Assembly (NCBI RefSeq): GCF_905201705.1
Contig: NZ_CAJKOX010000026.1
Span: 1-63,882, forward strand
Origin: an uncultured Marvinbryantia sp.
Lineage (GTDB): Bacteria; Bacillota; Clostridia; Lachnospirales; Lachnospiraceae
DNA length: 63,882 nt
Reading direction: 5' to 3'
Shown here in pieces: positions 1 through 9,166 of this stretch (within the stretch, counting starts at the first letter, position 1; each line of letters starts with the position of its first letter). Below the pieces are notes generated by a model. It made no database searches, had not been told where the DNA came from, and saw only the letters and a program-made list of their open reading frames with translations. The translations under genes and the position numbers were made by a program.

Positions 1-1
1 G

Positions 2-436
2 AAACTTGAAAAATCCTTTATTTTAAAGGAAAAATCACTTGACATTATAGGGAGGTATTTATATGCGAGGATAGCACATTCGGAAAAGGAGGCTTCAAAA
101 GGCAAACCGCTTAATTTGGATGAGATAAAAAAGTGTGAAGAATTCTGCCGTCGACTGGATAATGAGAATATAAAGTTTTCAGTCCTTATTGGGTCGCCGA
201 ATTTGTGTGCCATACGTGTTGGAGAATTTTTGGGAATACTGGAGTACGTCTGGAAATGGCCGTTTGAAAAGTATCCTGACAATTATCGTATTCAGGCTCC
301 GAAGGAAATTATAGAAGATGAATACTATTCTCGATTCATGAAGGGCTTGTGGGTTGTTCCTGATAAGACAGAAGAGGAAGTAGCTATTGCAGCAGGCAAG
401 GCAAGATTTGAATTTGGGGAAAAGTCTGATGTATAG
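2..436 (+). CDS. C-terminal part of an unrecognised protein (5' truncated by window)
   Basis: The frame is open from base 2 with no stop, so the TTG at 116 is probably internal and the visible 144 residues are the C-terminal part of a longer protein. It is mostly charged and helical, with an aromatic stretch (EYVWKWPFEKYP) and an acidic C-terminus. I see no catalytic motif and do not recognise the family. It runs co-directionally into a type III restriction-modification region, so membership of that defence island is possible, but this is inference from position only. Confidence 0.55.
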   Translation, partial: KLEKSFILKEKSLDIIGRYLYARIAHSEKEASKGKPLNLDEIKKCEEFCRRLDNENIKFSVLIGSPNLCAIRVGEFLGILEYVWKWPFEKYPDNYRIQAPKEIIEDEYYSRFMKGLWVVPDKTEEEVAIAAGKARFEFGEKSDV

Positions 437-960
437 GACTTCTAATGTTAAGACGATGGGATTTCGAACTTGTTCCGTCAGAGTGAAGTCTTGAGGTGGT
501 CGGCAAATCTGTGGGGTCGCATATAATTAAGGAGCAAGGTCTATGACCTGTTTCAGAGAATGGACAAGGGTAAAAAATCGGTGTGTTTTTGCAAAAATAC
601 GGTTTGATAAATTCCCGCGAACAACCGCAAAAATCTGACATCAATCTGGAGTAATCGAGCTATGTGGAGTACGTAGCATAGATGTCACGTACTAAGGACT
701 GACCGCCGAAAAAAGTGCCGTATTGACAGGCTTTGGAGGCATTTTTCAGTCAACGTCGGAGAGCAGATTTGACCGCAATAATATCTCCGTTAGAACACAT
801 CAACCATTCTGGTCGGAGGGTTGGGGATCTGGTTTAGATATTTTGCGGCAGGGATGAGTTAGTGATTTGGATAACAGCAGGCTGAGGCTGTGATTAGGAT
901 GTTAAATTATTCATCTATATTTGCAATTGAGACGTAAATAAGAAAGAGTGAGAAAAAACA
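437..960. other. Gene-free, probably decayed stretch
   Basis: No credible gene is visible on either strand. One plus frame stays open for about 50 codons around 685-845 without start or ribosome site and looks like a fragment of an older coding sequence. Base composition is similar to the flanking accessory genes. I could not identify the source; a decayed defence or mobile gene is likely given the truncated genes on both sides. Confidence 0.4.
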
Positions 961-962
961 AA

Positions 963-1012
963 TTTATCACCCACTTTATCACCCATCTATGCTACAATAG
1001 GTGGGTGATAAA
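963..1012 (+). promoter_or_regulatory. Operator/promoter with iterated TTTATCACCCA
   Basis: TTTATCACCCA occurs as two direct copies (963-973 and 975-985) and once inverted as TGGGTGATAAA (1002-1012). A TACAAT -10-like hexamer (993-998) lies between the second and inverted copies. The arrangement is what an autoregulated promoter looks like: a dimeric regulator bound here would cover the -10. The gene it serves (1037) is truncated and has lost any C-terminal DNA-binding domain, so the site may now be orphaned. Confidence 0.55.
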
Positions 1013-1036
1013 CTCATATAAAAAAGGCAAATCAAT

Positions 1037-1240
1037 ATGGGGAATGGAGACGAAATAATAGAAGAAATTCGGAAGTATGATTCCGAAAGAGAGTGGGTTG
1101 AATTTAAGGAAAATTGGTTTAAAGCAGATGAGTTGGGAGAAGCCTTTTTATTTGAAGTACTCTGGCATGGTTTTTTAACAATTTGTGGAGTATGCGACAA
1201 CAAACTGCCTGCGGCTCATTCTGCAACACAGCGGTTTTAA
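1037..1240 (+). pseudogene. Truncated AlbA/AAA_4-type DNA-binding protein, N-terminus only
   Basis: The first ~34 residues (acidic helix, then EWVEFKENWFKADELGE) match the start of the Schlafen AlbA_2 / 'divergent AAA_4' family of putative transcriptional regulators, where this EFKEN strand opens the AlbA fold. After about base 1140 the similarity stops and the frame runs through unrelated sequence to a stop. The family is normally several hundred residues, so this is a deletion remnant. It keeps its own promoter/operator at 963-1012. Similarity was judged from memory of the family. Confidence 0.55.
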
Positions 1241-1419
1241 ATGGGATTCGACCGGATATATACGGCGAAATGCCGATAAGTATGTACGGGGGGAATCCGG
1301 ACAATCCTAAGTTGCTGAAAAAAGCATTGTTGGAGTGTCCGAACGAAATGGTGAAACGAGACACTGAAGAAATCCAGTACAATGTACCGGAGCTATTCAT
1401 AGATGAAGGAGAAGAATAA
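1183..1419 (+). pseudogene. C-terminal fragment of an unidentified protein
   Basis: The last ~50 codons (from about LNGIRPDIYGEMP to the stop just before mod) look like a genuine acidic C-terminal tail, while the N-terminal part overlaps the end of the AlbA remnant and has odd composition. The most economical reading is a deletion that fused the head of the AlbA gene to the tail of the gene that once preceded mod. The stop is one base before the mod ATG, the tight spacing of a former operon. I cannot name the parent gene. Confidence 0.4.
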
Positions 1420-1420
1420 G

Positions 1421-3323
1421 ATGGCGAAATTTTATGAAATCTTACTGACGGTACTGAAATCAGATGAGAGATTTGTGGCCGAGGATGGCACTTTCCTGCG
1501 TAATGCGGTCTATGAGGCAGCAATGAAGATGGATCAGGGACTTATTAGGCTCCTTCTTTCAAACGAAGATACATCTGCCCGTTTCTTTGCTGATGTTGAC
1601 GGCGTGAAGGTTTTTTGACAAAATGGGGTTTGCCTGGGTGATTAATAATCGTCAATTCTTGCCGGATAGTTATACCCGGTTCAAGAATAAGATTGGGCTT
1701 GTTGACGAATCGGAACAGATGCTGGCTACATCTGGAGAAGTGGAATTAGTTTTCCCGTATAAGGATTGCGTTCTTGAAGGCGGTCAAACAAGAGAGGATC
1801 AAAAGCGGCAGGAAATCTTCTACAATGAGACTCTTGCTCCCGATGAGGTGGATCGACTGTTATATCCTAAGGTGTTCTCTGGTGCAAAGAGATATACAAA
1901 GGATGGCACTGAGGAAATAACCCAGTTTTCGGAAAGTGATAACCTGATTATTAAGGGGAATAATCTGTTGGTTATTTCTTCCTTGCTGAAGCGTTACGAA
2001 GGTAGGGTAAAATGTGTCTACATCGATCCACCCTATAATCCTACAAGTAATGCTAACACTTTTGCTTACAACAATTCGTTTAATCGCTCAACGTGGCTTG
2101 TATTCATGAAAACACGACTTCAAATGGCGAAAAGGTTTTTAACGTCAGATGGCGTTTTGATCGTGGCTATCGACAAGAACGAGCAGCCTCGATTGCAGAT
2201 TTTAATTGAGGAGATTTTCCCGGAATATGATGTTGATTGTATCACGGTTATTCATAATCCGCGTGGTACGATAGGCACCAATTTCTCTTATACACACGAA
2301 TATGCTATTTTCGTAACACCGAAGGGCAAAAAAACAATTTGCAGTCGGACGCTTTCCGAGGATGAAATTGAATGGTCTCCTTTGAGAAACTGGGGAGGCG
2401 AATCTCTGAGAACGGATGCGAAGAATTGCTTCTATCCGATTATTGTGAAGGACGAAAAAATAATTGGATTTGGAGATGTAGCGGATGATGCATTTCATCC
2501 GACATCACAGACTGAGCAGCACGGGGATAAATATTATATTTATCCGATAGACACAAAAGGTATAGAAAGAAAATGGAGATATGCCCGACAGACAGTCGAA
2601 ACTATATTTGATTTGCTGAGGGTGAAAAAGACAAGAACAGGATATGACATTGAAATTGGTAAAAACTTCGGGACATATAAAACGGTATGGACTGATTCGA
2701 AGTTTGACGCAAGCGTCAATGGCACCCAATTACTGAAGGATTTGGTGCCCAATACCGTGTTCTCCTATCCAAAATCGCTTTATACGGTTATTGAGTGTGT
2801 GAATTCGGTGGTTAAGGAAGATAAGGATGCCCTCATTCTTGATTTCTTTGGCGGCAGCGGAACCACAGGCCATGCTGTGATGGAAATTAATAAGCAGGAT
2901 GGAGGCCATCGCCGTTTTATTCTGGCTGAACAGATGGACTATGTAGAAACAGACACGCTTGTTCGCAACTTGAATGTTCTCAAGGAAATAGCCCCTGAAT
3001 CCACAATTGCCTTTTTCCAGTTAGCAAAACTGAATCAAACGATTGTGGAAGAAATCGAAGCCGCTACTGATGATGCCATCTTGTCCGACATCTACGGAAG
3101 AATGGTAAAGTCCGGCTTTATCAGCTACAAGGTGAATCCGGCGGACATTGATGCGGCTGCCGATGATTATTCCGCACTCGCGCTCGATGATAAGAAGCGG
3201 TTCTTGATGGAGATTTTAGACAAGAATCTCCTGTATGTGAACTATTGTGATATCGATGATGAGGAGTTTGGCATCTCCGATGAGGACAAAGCGTTTACGA
3301 GGAGCTTTTACAGGGAGGGATAA
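1421..3323 (+). CDS. mod: Type III restriction-modification methyltransferase (Mod), +1 frameshifted
   Basis: Mod methylates adenine in the recognition site and supplies specificity to the type III complex. The catalytic DPPYN motif is near 2025 and the AdoMet-binding FGGSG motif near 2849; DPPY preceding FxGxG is the beta-class order typical of Mod. The N-terminal 65 codons (ATG 1421) end at TGA 1616-1618, and the remaining ~568 codons continue in the +1 frame from GAC 1617. The protein reads through smoothly (VKVF, then DKMGFAWVINN, then PDSYTRFKNKIG, as in relatives) if one T of the T6 tract at 1611-1616 is skipped. Either the gene is inactivated by one inserted T, or it is expressed by slippage. 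An internal start at ATG 1623 would lack the N-terminal domain. res follows 3 bp downstream. Confidence 0.85.
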
Positions 3324-3326
3324 TCG

Positions 3327-5927
3327 ATGGCATTCTTATACGAAAAAATAGATGCCTTGCGTGAATACGGCAGCAGCGCTGTTCTTCCGTCCTACATCCC
3401 GGAGAACCTGAACCCGAATTTCGAGCTGCGCCCGTATCAGAAGCAGGCGTTTGAAAACTTTATAACGCATTTTGAGAGCAATAAGCGACCGAAGCCCGTG
3501 CAGGTGCTTTTTCACATGGCAACAGGCAGCGGGAAGACGCTGATTATGGCAGGACTGATGCTGTATCTCTATAAGCAGGGGTATCGGAATTTCCTGTTCT
3601 TTGTTAACCTCTCAAACATTGTCGAAAAGACACGGGAGAATTTTTGTAATCCGGCATCCTCAAAATATCTCTTTGCAGATGAGATTGTGCTGGACGGGGA
3701 ACGCATCCGCATCAACCAGGTGGATAATTTCCAGTACGCAGACCAGAACGCCATCAACATTTGCTTTGCTACCACGCAGGGACTCCACATGGATATGTGG
3801 ATGGCAAAGGAAAACGGGATGTCCTTTGATGACTTTGACGAGCAGAAGGTTGTGCTGATTTCTGACGAGGCGCATCATCTGAATGTCGACACAAGGAAGA
3901 AATTGTCTGCTGACGAGGAATCAAGCTATCATTCCTGGGAGCAGACTGTAAAGAATATCTTCAGCAGAAACGCCGATAACATCCTGCTGGAGTTTACGGC
4001 TACCTGCGACCTTACAAATCCGGCAATCCGTGCAGCATACGAGAACAAGATTATATTCGATTATGCCCTGGCAAAATTTTATAACGACAGATATTCCAAA
4101 GACATCATCACGCTGCGCTCTGACCTGACTGTCATGGAGAGAGCTTTGCAGGCGCTTGTTCTCAGTCAATATCGCTTGAAGGTATTTCAGGACCATCGCC
4201 TTGGAATTAAACCCGTAGTCCTGTTTAAGGCAGCGAAAATTGCTGACAGCAAGGATTTTATGGATGAGTTTATTGAAACGATGAAAAAGTTGACCGGCGC
4301 ACAGCTGCGAAACCTCTCTACAGCCGTCAACAACGATGTCATGCACAAAGCCTTTGTTTACTTTGCTAATAACGGTATCTCTTTTGATACGCTTGCTGCA
4401 GAGCTTCGTGATGATTTTTCCGAGGAGCATTGTGTTTCTGTAAATGATGATAAGGATGCCACGCAGAAACAGATTCTCTTGAATTCGCTTGAAGATGCGG
4501 GCAATCCTTACCGTGCGGTCTTTGAGGTCAAGAAACTGGATGAAGGCTGGGATGTTCTGAATCTGTTTGACATTGTCCGGCTTTATGAGACGAGACAGTC
4601 CGGCGGTAAAAAAATAGCTCCTGCCACTATAGCGGAAGCACAGCTAATCGGGCGTGGAGCAAGATACTGCCCATTTCAGATTGACGATGAGCAGCCGAAG
4701 TTTCAGAGGAAATATGACGAAGATGTAGCATGCGAACTGCGTGTCTGCGAGACGCTCTATTACCATTGCCAGAACGACCATCGTTATGTAACGGAGCTGC
4801 GTAATGCCCTGCGTGAAATTGGTCTGGATACCGACAAAATTGTACAGCGTGAATATGTTCTTAAGGATGATTTTAAAGCCAGCGACATATACCAGCAGGG
4901 TTTGATCTTCTTGAATGATAGAGAGGTAAAAGACAGAAAAGATGTGCGTGGCCTTACGCCGACCGTTCGGGATGACATATACCGTTTCCGGGCTGCTACG
5001 GGAGCCTCCGGTGCTGATTCCGTTATGCTTGAAATGTCACAAGACGTTGACCTTGTTTTCGATTTAAAGACAGCGCACATGACGATTGGAGAGATTGCGG
5101 CGATAAATTACGCTGTTGTTAACAAGGCGCTCATGAAGTATCCGATTTTCAAATTTAACACGCTGCACTCATATTTTCCGAATATTACATCCACGAGGCA
5201 ATTCATTATGGATAAAGAATATCTCGGTGCTGTTCGTATTGACATTCAGAGCAAAGATGAGCATCCGACTATGGAAACGCTCTATGCTGCTGTTTCCTAT
5301 GTTCTCGGTAAAATCGCCGGTTCCATTTCCGGCATTGAGGAAACATACCGAGGAACGAAGACATTCAGAGCAAGGAAAATCAGAGATGTCTTTCGTAACA
5401 AGACTGTCAATTACACCGATCCACATGATGGCGGTATAGGTATCTCGCAGAATGATCCATCCGTAAAGAACGAATGGAAAATTGACCTCGCTGCAGAAGA
5501 CTGGTTTGTCTATACTGATAACTACGGAACATCAGAAGAGAAAGCGTTTGTTGCTTATTTCCGCGGATATGTTACTGATCTGCGAAAGATATATAACCGT
5601 ATCTACCTTGTCAGAAATGAGCGGGAATTCCATATCTATTCGTTTGAAGATGGTGAACGATTCGAGCCTGACTATGTTCTTTTCCTGCAACGGGACAAAA
5701 CGGATGGATTTGAGCAGCTACAGATTTTTATCGAGCCGAAAGGTACGCAACTTCTTGAAAAGGATGCCTGGAAAGAAAAATTCCTGCTCCAGTTAAAGAC
5801 AGAAGCTGTGCCGGCTACAATTTTTGTGGATGACAACGACTATAAGATTTGGGGACTCCACTTCTTTAATCAAGATAACCGCATGAAGGAATTTGATTCG
5901 GAGTTTGCAGCTTTGATTGGGAAGTGA
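3327..5927 (+). CDS. res: Type III restriction enzyme Res subunit (helicase-nuclease)
   Basis: Res cleaves DNA after ATP-dependent communication between two unmethylated Mod-bound sites. At 866 residues it is near full length. Walker A (MATGSGKT) is at about residues 63-71 and the DEAH box (ISDEAHH) near 180, giving an SF2 helicase core. A C-terminal PD-(D/E)xK nuclease is indicated by EPDYVLF near 780 and IEPKG near 802. It starts 3 bp after mod, so the two are one transcript. It looks intact, which matters because an active Res with an unexpressed Mod is normally inert: Res needs Mod for target recognition. Confidence 0.9.
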   Translation: MAFLYEKIDALREYGSSAVLPSYIPENLNPNFELRPYQKQAFENFITHFESNKRPKPVQVLFHMATGSGKTLIMAGLMLYLYKQGYRNFLFFVNLSNIVEKTRENFCNPASSKYLFADEIVLDGERIRINQVDNFQYADQNAINICFATTQGLHMDMWMAKENGMSFDDFDEQKVVLISDEAHHLNVDTRKKLSADEESSYHSWEQTVKNIFSRNADNILLEFTATCDLTNPAIRAAYENKIIFDYALAKFYNDRYSKDIITLRSDLTVMERALQALVLSQYRLKVFQDHRLGIKPVVLFKAAKIADSKDFMDEFIETMKKLTGAQLRNLSTAVNNDVMHKAFVYFANNGISFDTLAAELRDDFSEEHCVSVNDDKDATQKQILLNSLEDAGNPYRAVFEVKKLDEGWDVLNLFDIVRLYETRQSGGKKIAPATIAEAQLIGRGARYCPFQIDDEQPKFQRKYDEDVACELRVCETLYYHCQNDHRYVTELRNALREIGLDTDKIVQREYVLKDDFKASDIYQQGLIFLNDREVKDRKDVRGLTPTVRDDIYRFRAATGASGADSVMLEMSQDVDLVFDLKTAHMTIGEIAAINYAVVNKALMKYPIFKFNTLHSYFPNITSTRQFIMDKEYLGAVRIDIQSKDEHPTMETLYAAVSYVLGKIAGSISGIEETYRGTKTFRARKIRDVFRNKTVNYTDPHDGGIGISQNDPSVKNEWKIDLAAEDWFVYTDNYGTSEEKAFVAYFRGYVTDLRKIYNRIYLVRNEREFHIYSFEDGERFEPDYVLFLQRDKTDGFEQLQIFIEPKGTQLLEKDAWKEKFLLQLKTEAVPATIFVDDNDYKIWGLHFFNQDNRMKEFDSEFAALIGK

Positions 5928-5929
5928 TG

Positions 5930-6343
5930 GGACAGGAAGGAGCGCGCAAAATGGTGATGCCGCAGAGAGTTTTCAGAATAAGATCGGCTTTATATCTTCA
6001 CGGCACAGCTGTGGCAGCTCCTGGAATAGAGCCACGGAATCCGTTATCGAGAGCCAGCCGTCCGATGGCGGGAGCCACGACACAGGAGGCTCGGTGTTTG
6101 ATAGCCCTGCCGGTTTGATACAAAAACGATTGAAACGGCCAGATGTTTTTTGTATGTATTTCGCTGTGCAGTATATTTTGCAGGACTTTAAAGTGCTGAA
6201 CAGACGAAGCGACAGAAAGAGTTACACAAGAGAAGGATTCATTGAAATGGTGAAATATTATTATGAAGAGCCGTATGCGGGAAAACCCCACGTACGGTTC
6301 TGTGAGTGGCTTACATTGTGAGGTGTAGGTCTACTCGACTGAC
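5930..6343 (+). mobile_element. Group II intron remnant (domains V and VI recognisable)
   Basis: A 33-nt segment at 6268-6300 has the form of group II intron domain V: GAGCCGTA at the 5' side containing the AGC triad, a GGGAAAAC apical part, and TACGGTTC at the 3' side, pairing fully. A second stem at about 6303-6341 with an unpaired A fits domain VI. No reverse transcriptase/maturase domain is present in the ~330 nt upstream, so this is an ORF-less deletion derivative; the 5' boundary given is a guess. The 3' end falls directly upstream of the ribosome site of the next gene. A GTG-initiated open frame across it is not a gene. Confidence 0.7.
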
Positions 6344-6353
6344 GAGGTGTTTT

Positions 6354-6866
6354 ATGAATATAAGGAAAGAGAAACCAAAAGATTATAAAGCAATTTATGC
6401 GGTTGTAAGGGATGCTTTTGGCAGTGCAGAACATGCAGATGGAAATGAGCAGGACTTAGTAAATGCATTAAGGAAAGGTAAGGCATATATTCCGGAATTG
6501 TCCCTGGTAGCCGAAGAAAACGAAAAAATCATAGGACATATCATGTTTACAAAAGCGAGAGTGGGAGAGAATGTTGTTTTAGCTTTGGCACCATTATCTG
6601 TTCTGCCAGAATATCAGAGAAAAGGGATTGGAACTGCTTTGATAAAAGAAGGACATAGAATTGCACAGGAGTTAGGTTATGGATATTCCGTTGTGTTGGG
6701 AAGCGAAAAATATTATCCAGGAGCAGGCTATGTACCAGCGGATACTTTGGGAATACTGCCGCCTTTTGATGTGCAAAGGGAAAATTTTATGGCTTATAAA
6801 ATAGATGAAAACTTTCAGAAAGTGAATGGTGTGATAGAATACGCCAAAGAATTTGGTATAGAATGA
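6354..6866 (+). CDS. GNAT family N-acetyltransferase
   Basis: This 170-residue protein is a single GNAT domain that transfers acetyl from acetyl-CoA to an amine. The acetyl-CoA pyrophosphate loop is visible as QRKGIGTALI near residue 83, preceded by the beta4 strand ALAPLSVLPEY. The GYGYSVVLGSEKYYPGAGY segment resembles YhbS-type acetyltransferases. The ATG at 6354 is preceded by GAGGTG, which sits immediately after the group II intron end, so the intron landed in or beside the leader of this gene. The substrate cannot be told. Confidence 0.8.
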   Translation: MNIRKEKPKDYKAIYAVVRDAFGSAEHADGNEQDLVNALRKGKAYIPELSLVAEENEKIIGHIMFTKARVGENVVLALAPLSVLPEYQRKGIGTALIKEGHRIAQELGYGYSVVLGSEKYYPGAGYVPADTLGILPPFDVQRENFMAYKIDENFQKVNGVIEYAKEFGIE

Positions 6867-6930
6867 TACAAACAACATAGGAACTGGGAGCATTCGGAAG
6901 GATGAGAGTTACTGCAGGAATAAGAAGACT

Positions 6931-7455
6931 ATGAAAAACGTTTACTTAATAGGCGGAACTATGGGAGTTGGAAAAACGGCCGCCTGCCAGATCTTGAAAA
7001 ATAAACTGCCGAACTGCGTTTTTCTTGACGGGGACTGGTGCTGGGATATGCATCCATTTCAGGTAACACCGGAAACGAAGAAAATGGTAATGGAGAATAT
7101 CTGTTTCCTGCTGAATCAGTTTATCCGCTGCAGTGCATATGAGAATATCATATTTTGTTGGGTGATGCATGAGCAGGGGATTATAGATGAAATTATATCA
7201 AAGCTGGAAACAGGAGATTGTAAGATATATACGATCTCTCTGATTTGTGATGCAGATAGTCTAAGAAAGCGTCTGCAGAAGGATATAGATGCCGGTATCC
7301 GGTCAGAAGATGTGATTCAGAGAAGCATTGCCAGGATTGGTTTATATGAAGAACTGGATACGAAAAAAATAGATGTTTCCCATATAACGCCGGAGCAGGC
7401 GGCGGAAAAGATTATAGAAGGTAAGAAGTGTGGGGGAAAGAGATATGGATCATAA
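6931..7455 (+). CDS. P-loop nucleotide/small-molecule kinase-like protein
   Basis: The 174-residue protein starts with a strand and Walker A (GGTMGVGKT, residues 8-16), then FLDGDWCWDM, the acceptor-binding DGD pattern of AAA_33/shikimate-kinase-like proteins. The central LRKRLQKDIDAGIR looks like an arginine-rich lid. It could phosphorylate a small molecule or an antibiotic; the family is broad and the substrate cannot be told. Its end overlaps the start of the next gene by 11 bp, indicating translational coupling. Confidence 0.7.
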   Translation: MKNVYLIGGTMGVGKTAACQILKNKLPNCVFLDGDWCWDMHPFQVTPETKKMVMENICFLLNQFIRCSAYENIIFCWVMHEQGIIDEIISKLETGDCKIYTISLICDADSLRKRLQKDIDAGIRSEDVIQRSIARIGLYEELDTKKIDVSHITPEQAAEKIIEGKKCGGKRYGS

Positions 7456-8239
7456 ATTTATCCAGAGCATCAGTATTAACTGGGATCAGATTGATCATGA
7501 TTCATATTTGCACAGTATTGATGCGCTTAAAAACACGGAAGGCCTGGATTTTCAAAAGAACATCACATTTTTTGTCGGCGAAAACGGAGCAGGGAAATCA
7601 ACTTTGCTTGAAGCCATTGCAGTAGCCTATGGCTTTAATCCGGAGGGCGGAACACTGAATTATAGATTCAGCACATTTGACGATGTATCCCAATTAAGCA
7701 GTGCCATTCGCATGGCAAAAGGATATCGTCGGGCAAAGTCAAATTATTTTTTTCGTGCGGAAAGCTTTTTTAATGTGGCCAGCAAAGCGGAAGATTACAG
7801 GGACACAACTCCAAAAGAAATCTACTACGATCGGTACGGAGGAAAATCCCTGCATGAACAGTCACATGGAGAAAGCTTTCTGGCATATTTTCAATCTTTT
7901 GACAGGGAAGGATTATATATCATGGACGAGCCGGAGGCGGCACTATCACCGCAAAGACAGTTGACATTGCTTATTCAGATAGTAAAAATGGCGGAGAAAG
8001 GCTCCCAATTTATCATTGCATCCCACTCCCCGATCTTATTGGGGATTCCCGGGGCAGATATCATTTCCTTTGATGATGGTGAAATGAGACGGTGCAGCTA
8101 CGAAGAAACGGAGAGCTACCAGGTTATGGAAATGTTCATCAATAACAGGGAAAGGCTGATAGAGCGTCTGCTGGATGAGGAGGTAAAAAATGATCATACA
8201 GACAGGAATGAGGACGGATATCCCGGCGTTTTATTCTAA
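7445..8239 (+). CDS. Small ABC-type/AAA_21 ATPase
   Basis: A stand-alone ATPase of 264 residues with all ABC landmarks: Walker A GENGAGKST near 43-51, signature-like SHGESFLAYF near 139, Walker B LYIMDEPEAALS near 155, and an H-loop ASHSP near 195. There are no membrane segments and no coiled-coil insertion, so it is neither a transporter nor an SMC/RecF protein. ATG 7445 is preferred over GTG 7430 because GGGGGAAAG lies 5-13 bp upstream of it. Its last 50 bp overlap the DUF1848 gene, so the two are translated together. Related small AAA_21 ATPases are often found with defence or conjugal genes, but their function is unknown. Confidence 0.8.
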   Translation: MDHKFIQSISINWDQIDHDSYLHSIDALKNTEGLDFQKNITFFVGENGAGKSTLLEAIAVAYGFNPEGGTLNYRFSTFDDVSQLSSAIRMAKGYRRAKSNYFFRAESFFNVASKAEDYRDTTPKEIYYDRYGGKSLHEQSHGESFLAYFQSFDREGLYIMDEPEAALSPQRQLTLLIQIVKMAEKGSQFIIASHSPILLGIPGADIISFDDGEMRRCSYEETESYQVMEMFINNRERLIERLLDEEVKNDHTDRNEDGYPGVLF

Positions 8240-9125
8240 ATGGCTGATAAACAGAATAAAGGAAGGATTTGTGCTTGTCCGTAATCCCTATAATCCGATG
8301 CAGGTAACCAGATACAGCCTTTCACCTGATGTGGTGGATCTGATTGCGTTTTGCACAAAAAATCCGGCGCCTATGCTGCCGTATATGGAGATACTGAAGC
8401 CATACGGACAGTATTGGTTTGTAACCATCACTCCATATGGAAAAGACATAGAACCAAATGTGCCTGAAAAAGAAAAAGTTATGAATGATTTTAAACGATT
8501 GTCAGATATCGTTGGAGTGGACAGTGTGGGATGGCGGTATGACCCGATTTTTATTGATGATACCTATTCTGCAGAGCGCCATCTGGAGGTATTTGAAAAA
8601 ATGGCTGCGGCACTTTCCGGATATACAAAATCCTGCATAATCAGTTTTATCGATATTTATAAGAAGGTAGAACGCAACTTTCCGGAGGCAAGAGCGGTAT
8701 CAAAAAAAGACAGAAGCTTTCTTGGAAAAGAAATGATCCGAATTGCGAAGCAGTATGGAATGGCATTAAAACCCTGTGCAGAAGGAGATGAATTGGCTCT
8801 TTACGGTGCGGACTGTTCTGGCTGCATGACGGTAAGCACTTTTGAAACGGCACTTCACGCAAACCTTGCTGTGCCTAAAAGAAAGAGCAACCAGCGAAAC
8901 GGGCAGTGCGCCTGTCTGCTGGGCGTGGATATAGGAGCTTACGATACATGCGGACATCTGTGCAGATACTGTTATGCGAATACGGATGCAGTACTTGTGA
9001 AAGAAAATATGAGAAAACACGATCCATCCTCTCCGTTTTTGCTGGGCGGTTCTATGCCGGGAGATGTCATACATGAGGCACAGCAAAAAAGCTGGATAGA
9101 TGGTCAGATGCGGCTAGATATATAA
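8190..9125 (+). CDS. DUF1848 family protein
   Basis: The 311-residue protein matches DUF1848: an N-terminal segment beginning with disrupted-looking IIQTGMRTDIPAF and FYSKWLINRIKEGFVLVRNPYNP, and a C-terminal cysteine-rich part with CSGCMT, CAC and GHLCRYCYAN. The spaced cysteines suggest a metal or iron-sulfur site; CRYCYAN recalls radical-SAM partners but the canonical CxxxCxxC is absent. GGAGG at 8178-8182 serves the ATG although it lies inside the preceding ATPase gene. The function is unknown in the family; the overlap implies it works with the ATPase. Confidence 0.8.
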   Translation: MIIQTGMRTDIPAFYSKWLINRIKEGFVLVRNPYNPMQVTRYSLSPDVVDLIAFCTKNPAPMLPYMEILKPYGQYWFVTITPYGKDIEPNVPEKEKVMNDFKRLSDIVGVDSVGWRYDPIFIDDTYSAERHLEVFEKMAAALSGYTKSCIISFIDIYKKVERNFPEARAVSKKDRSFLGKEMIRIAKQYGMALKPCAEGDELALYGADCSGCMTVSTFETALHANLAVPKRKSNQRNGQCACLLGVDIGAYDTCGHLCRYCYANTDAVLVKENMRKHDPSSPFLLGGSMPGDVIHEAQQKSWIDGQMRLDI

Positions 9126-9166
9126 GGAGTTGGAGCAGAAAAAGTAGTACATTTATAAAAAATAAG

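Noticed and set aside
5917..6321. GTG/ATG open frames of up to 134 codons between res and the GNAT gene
   Set aside because: They span the group II intron remnant including domain V, overlap the end of res, and show no protein family features.
8926..8990. Radical SAM motif in the DUF1848 protein
   Set aside because: CRYCYAN looks similar but the CxxxCxxC arrangement needed for the cluster is absent; left as a general metal-site suggestion.
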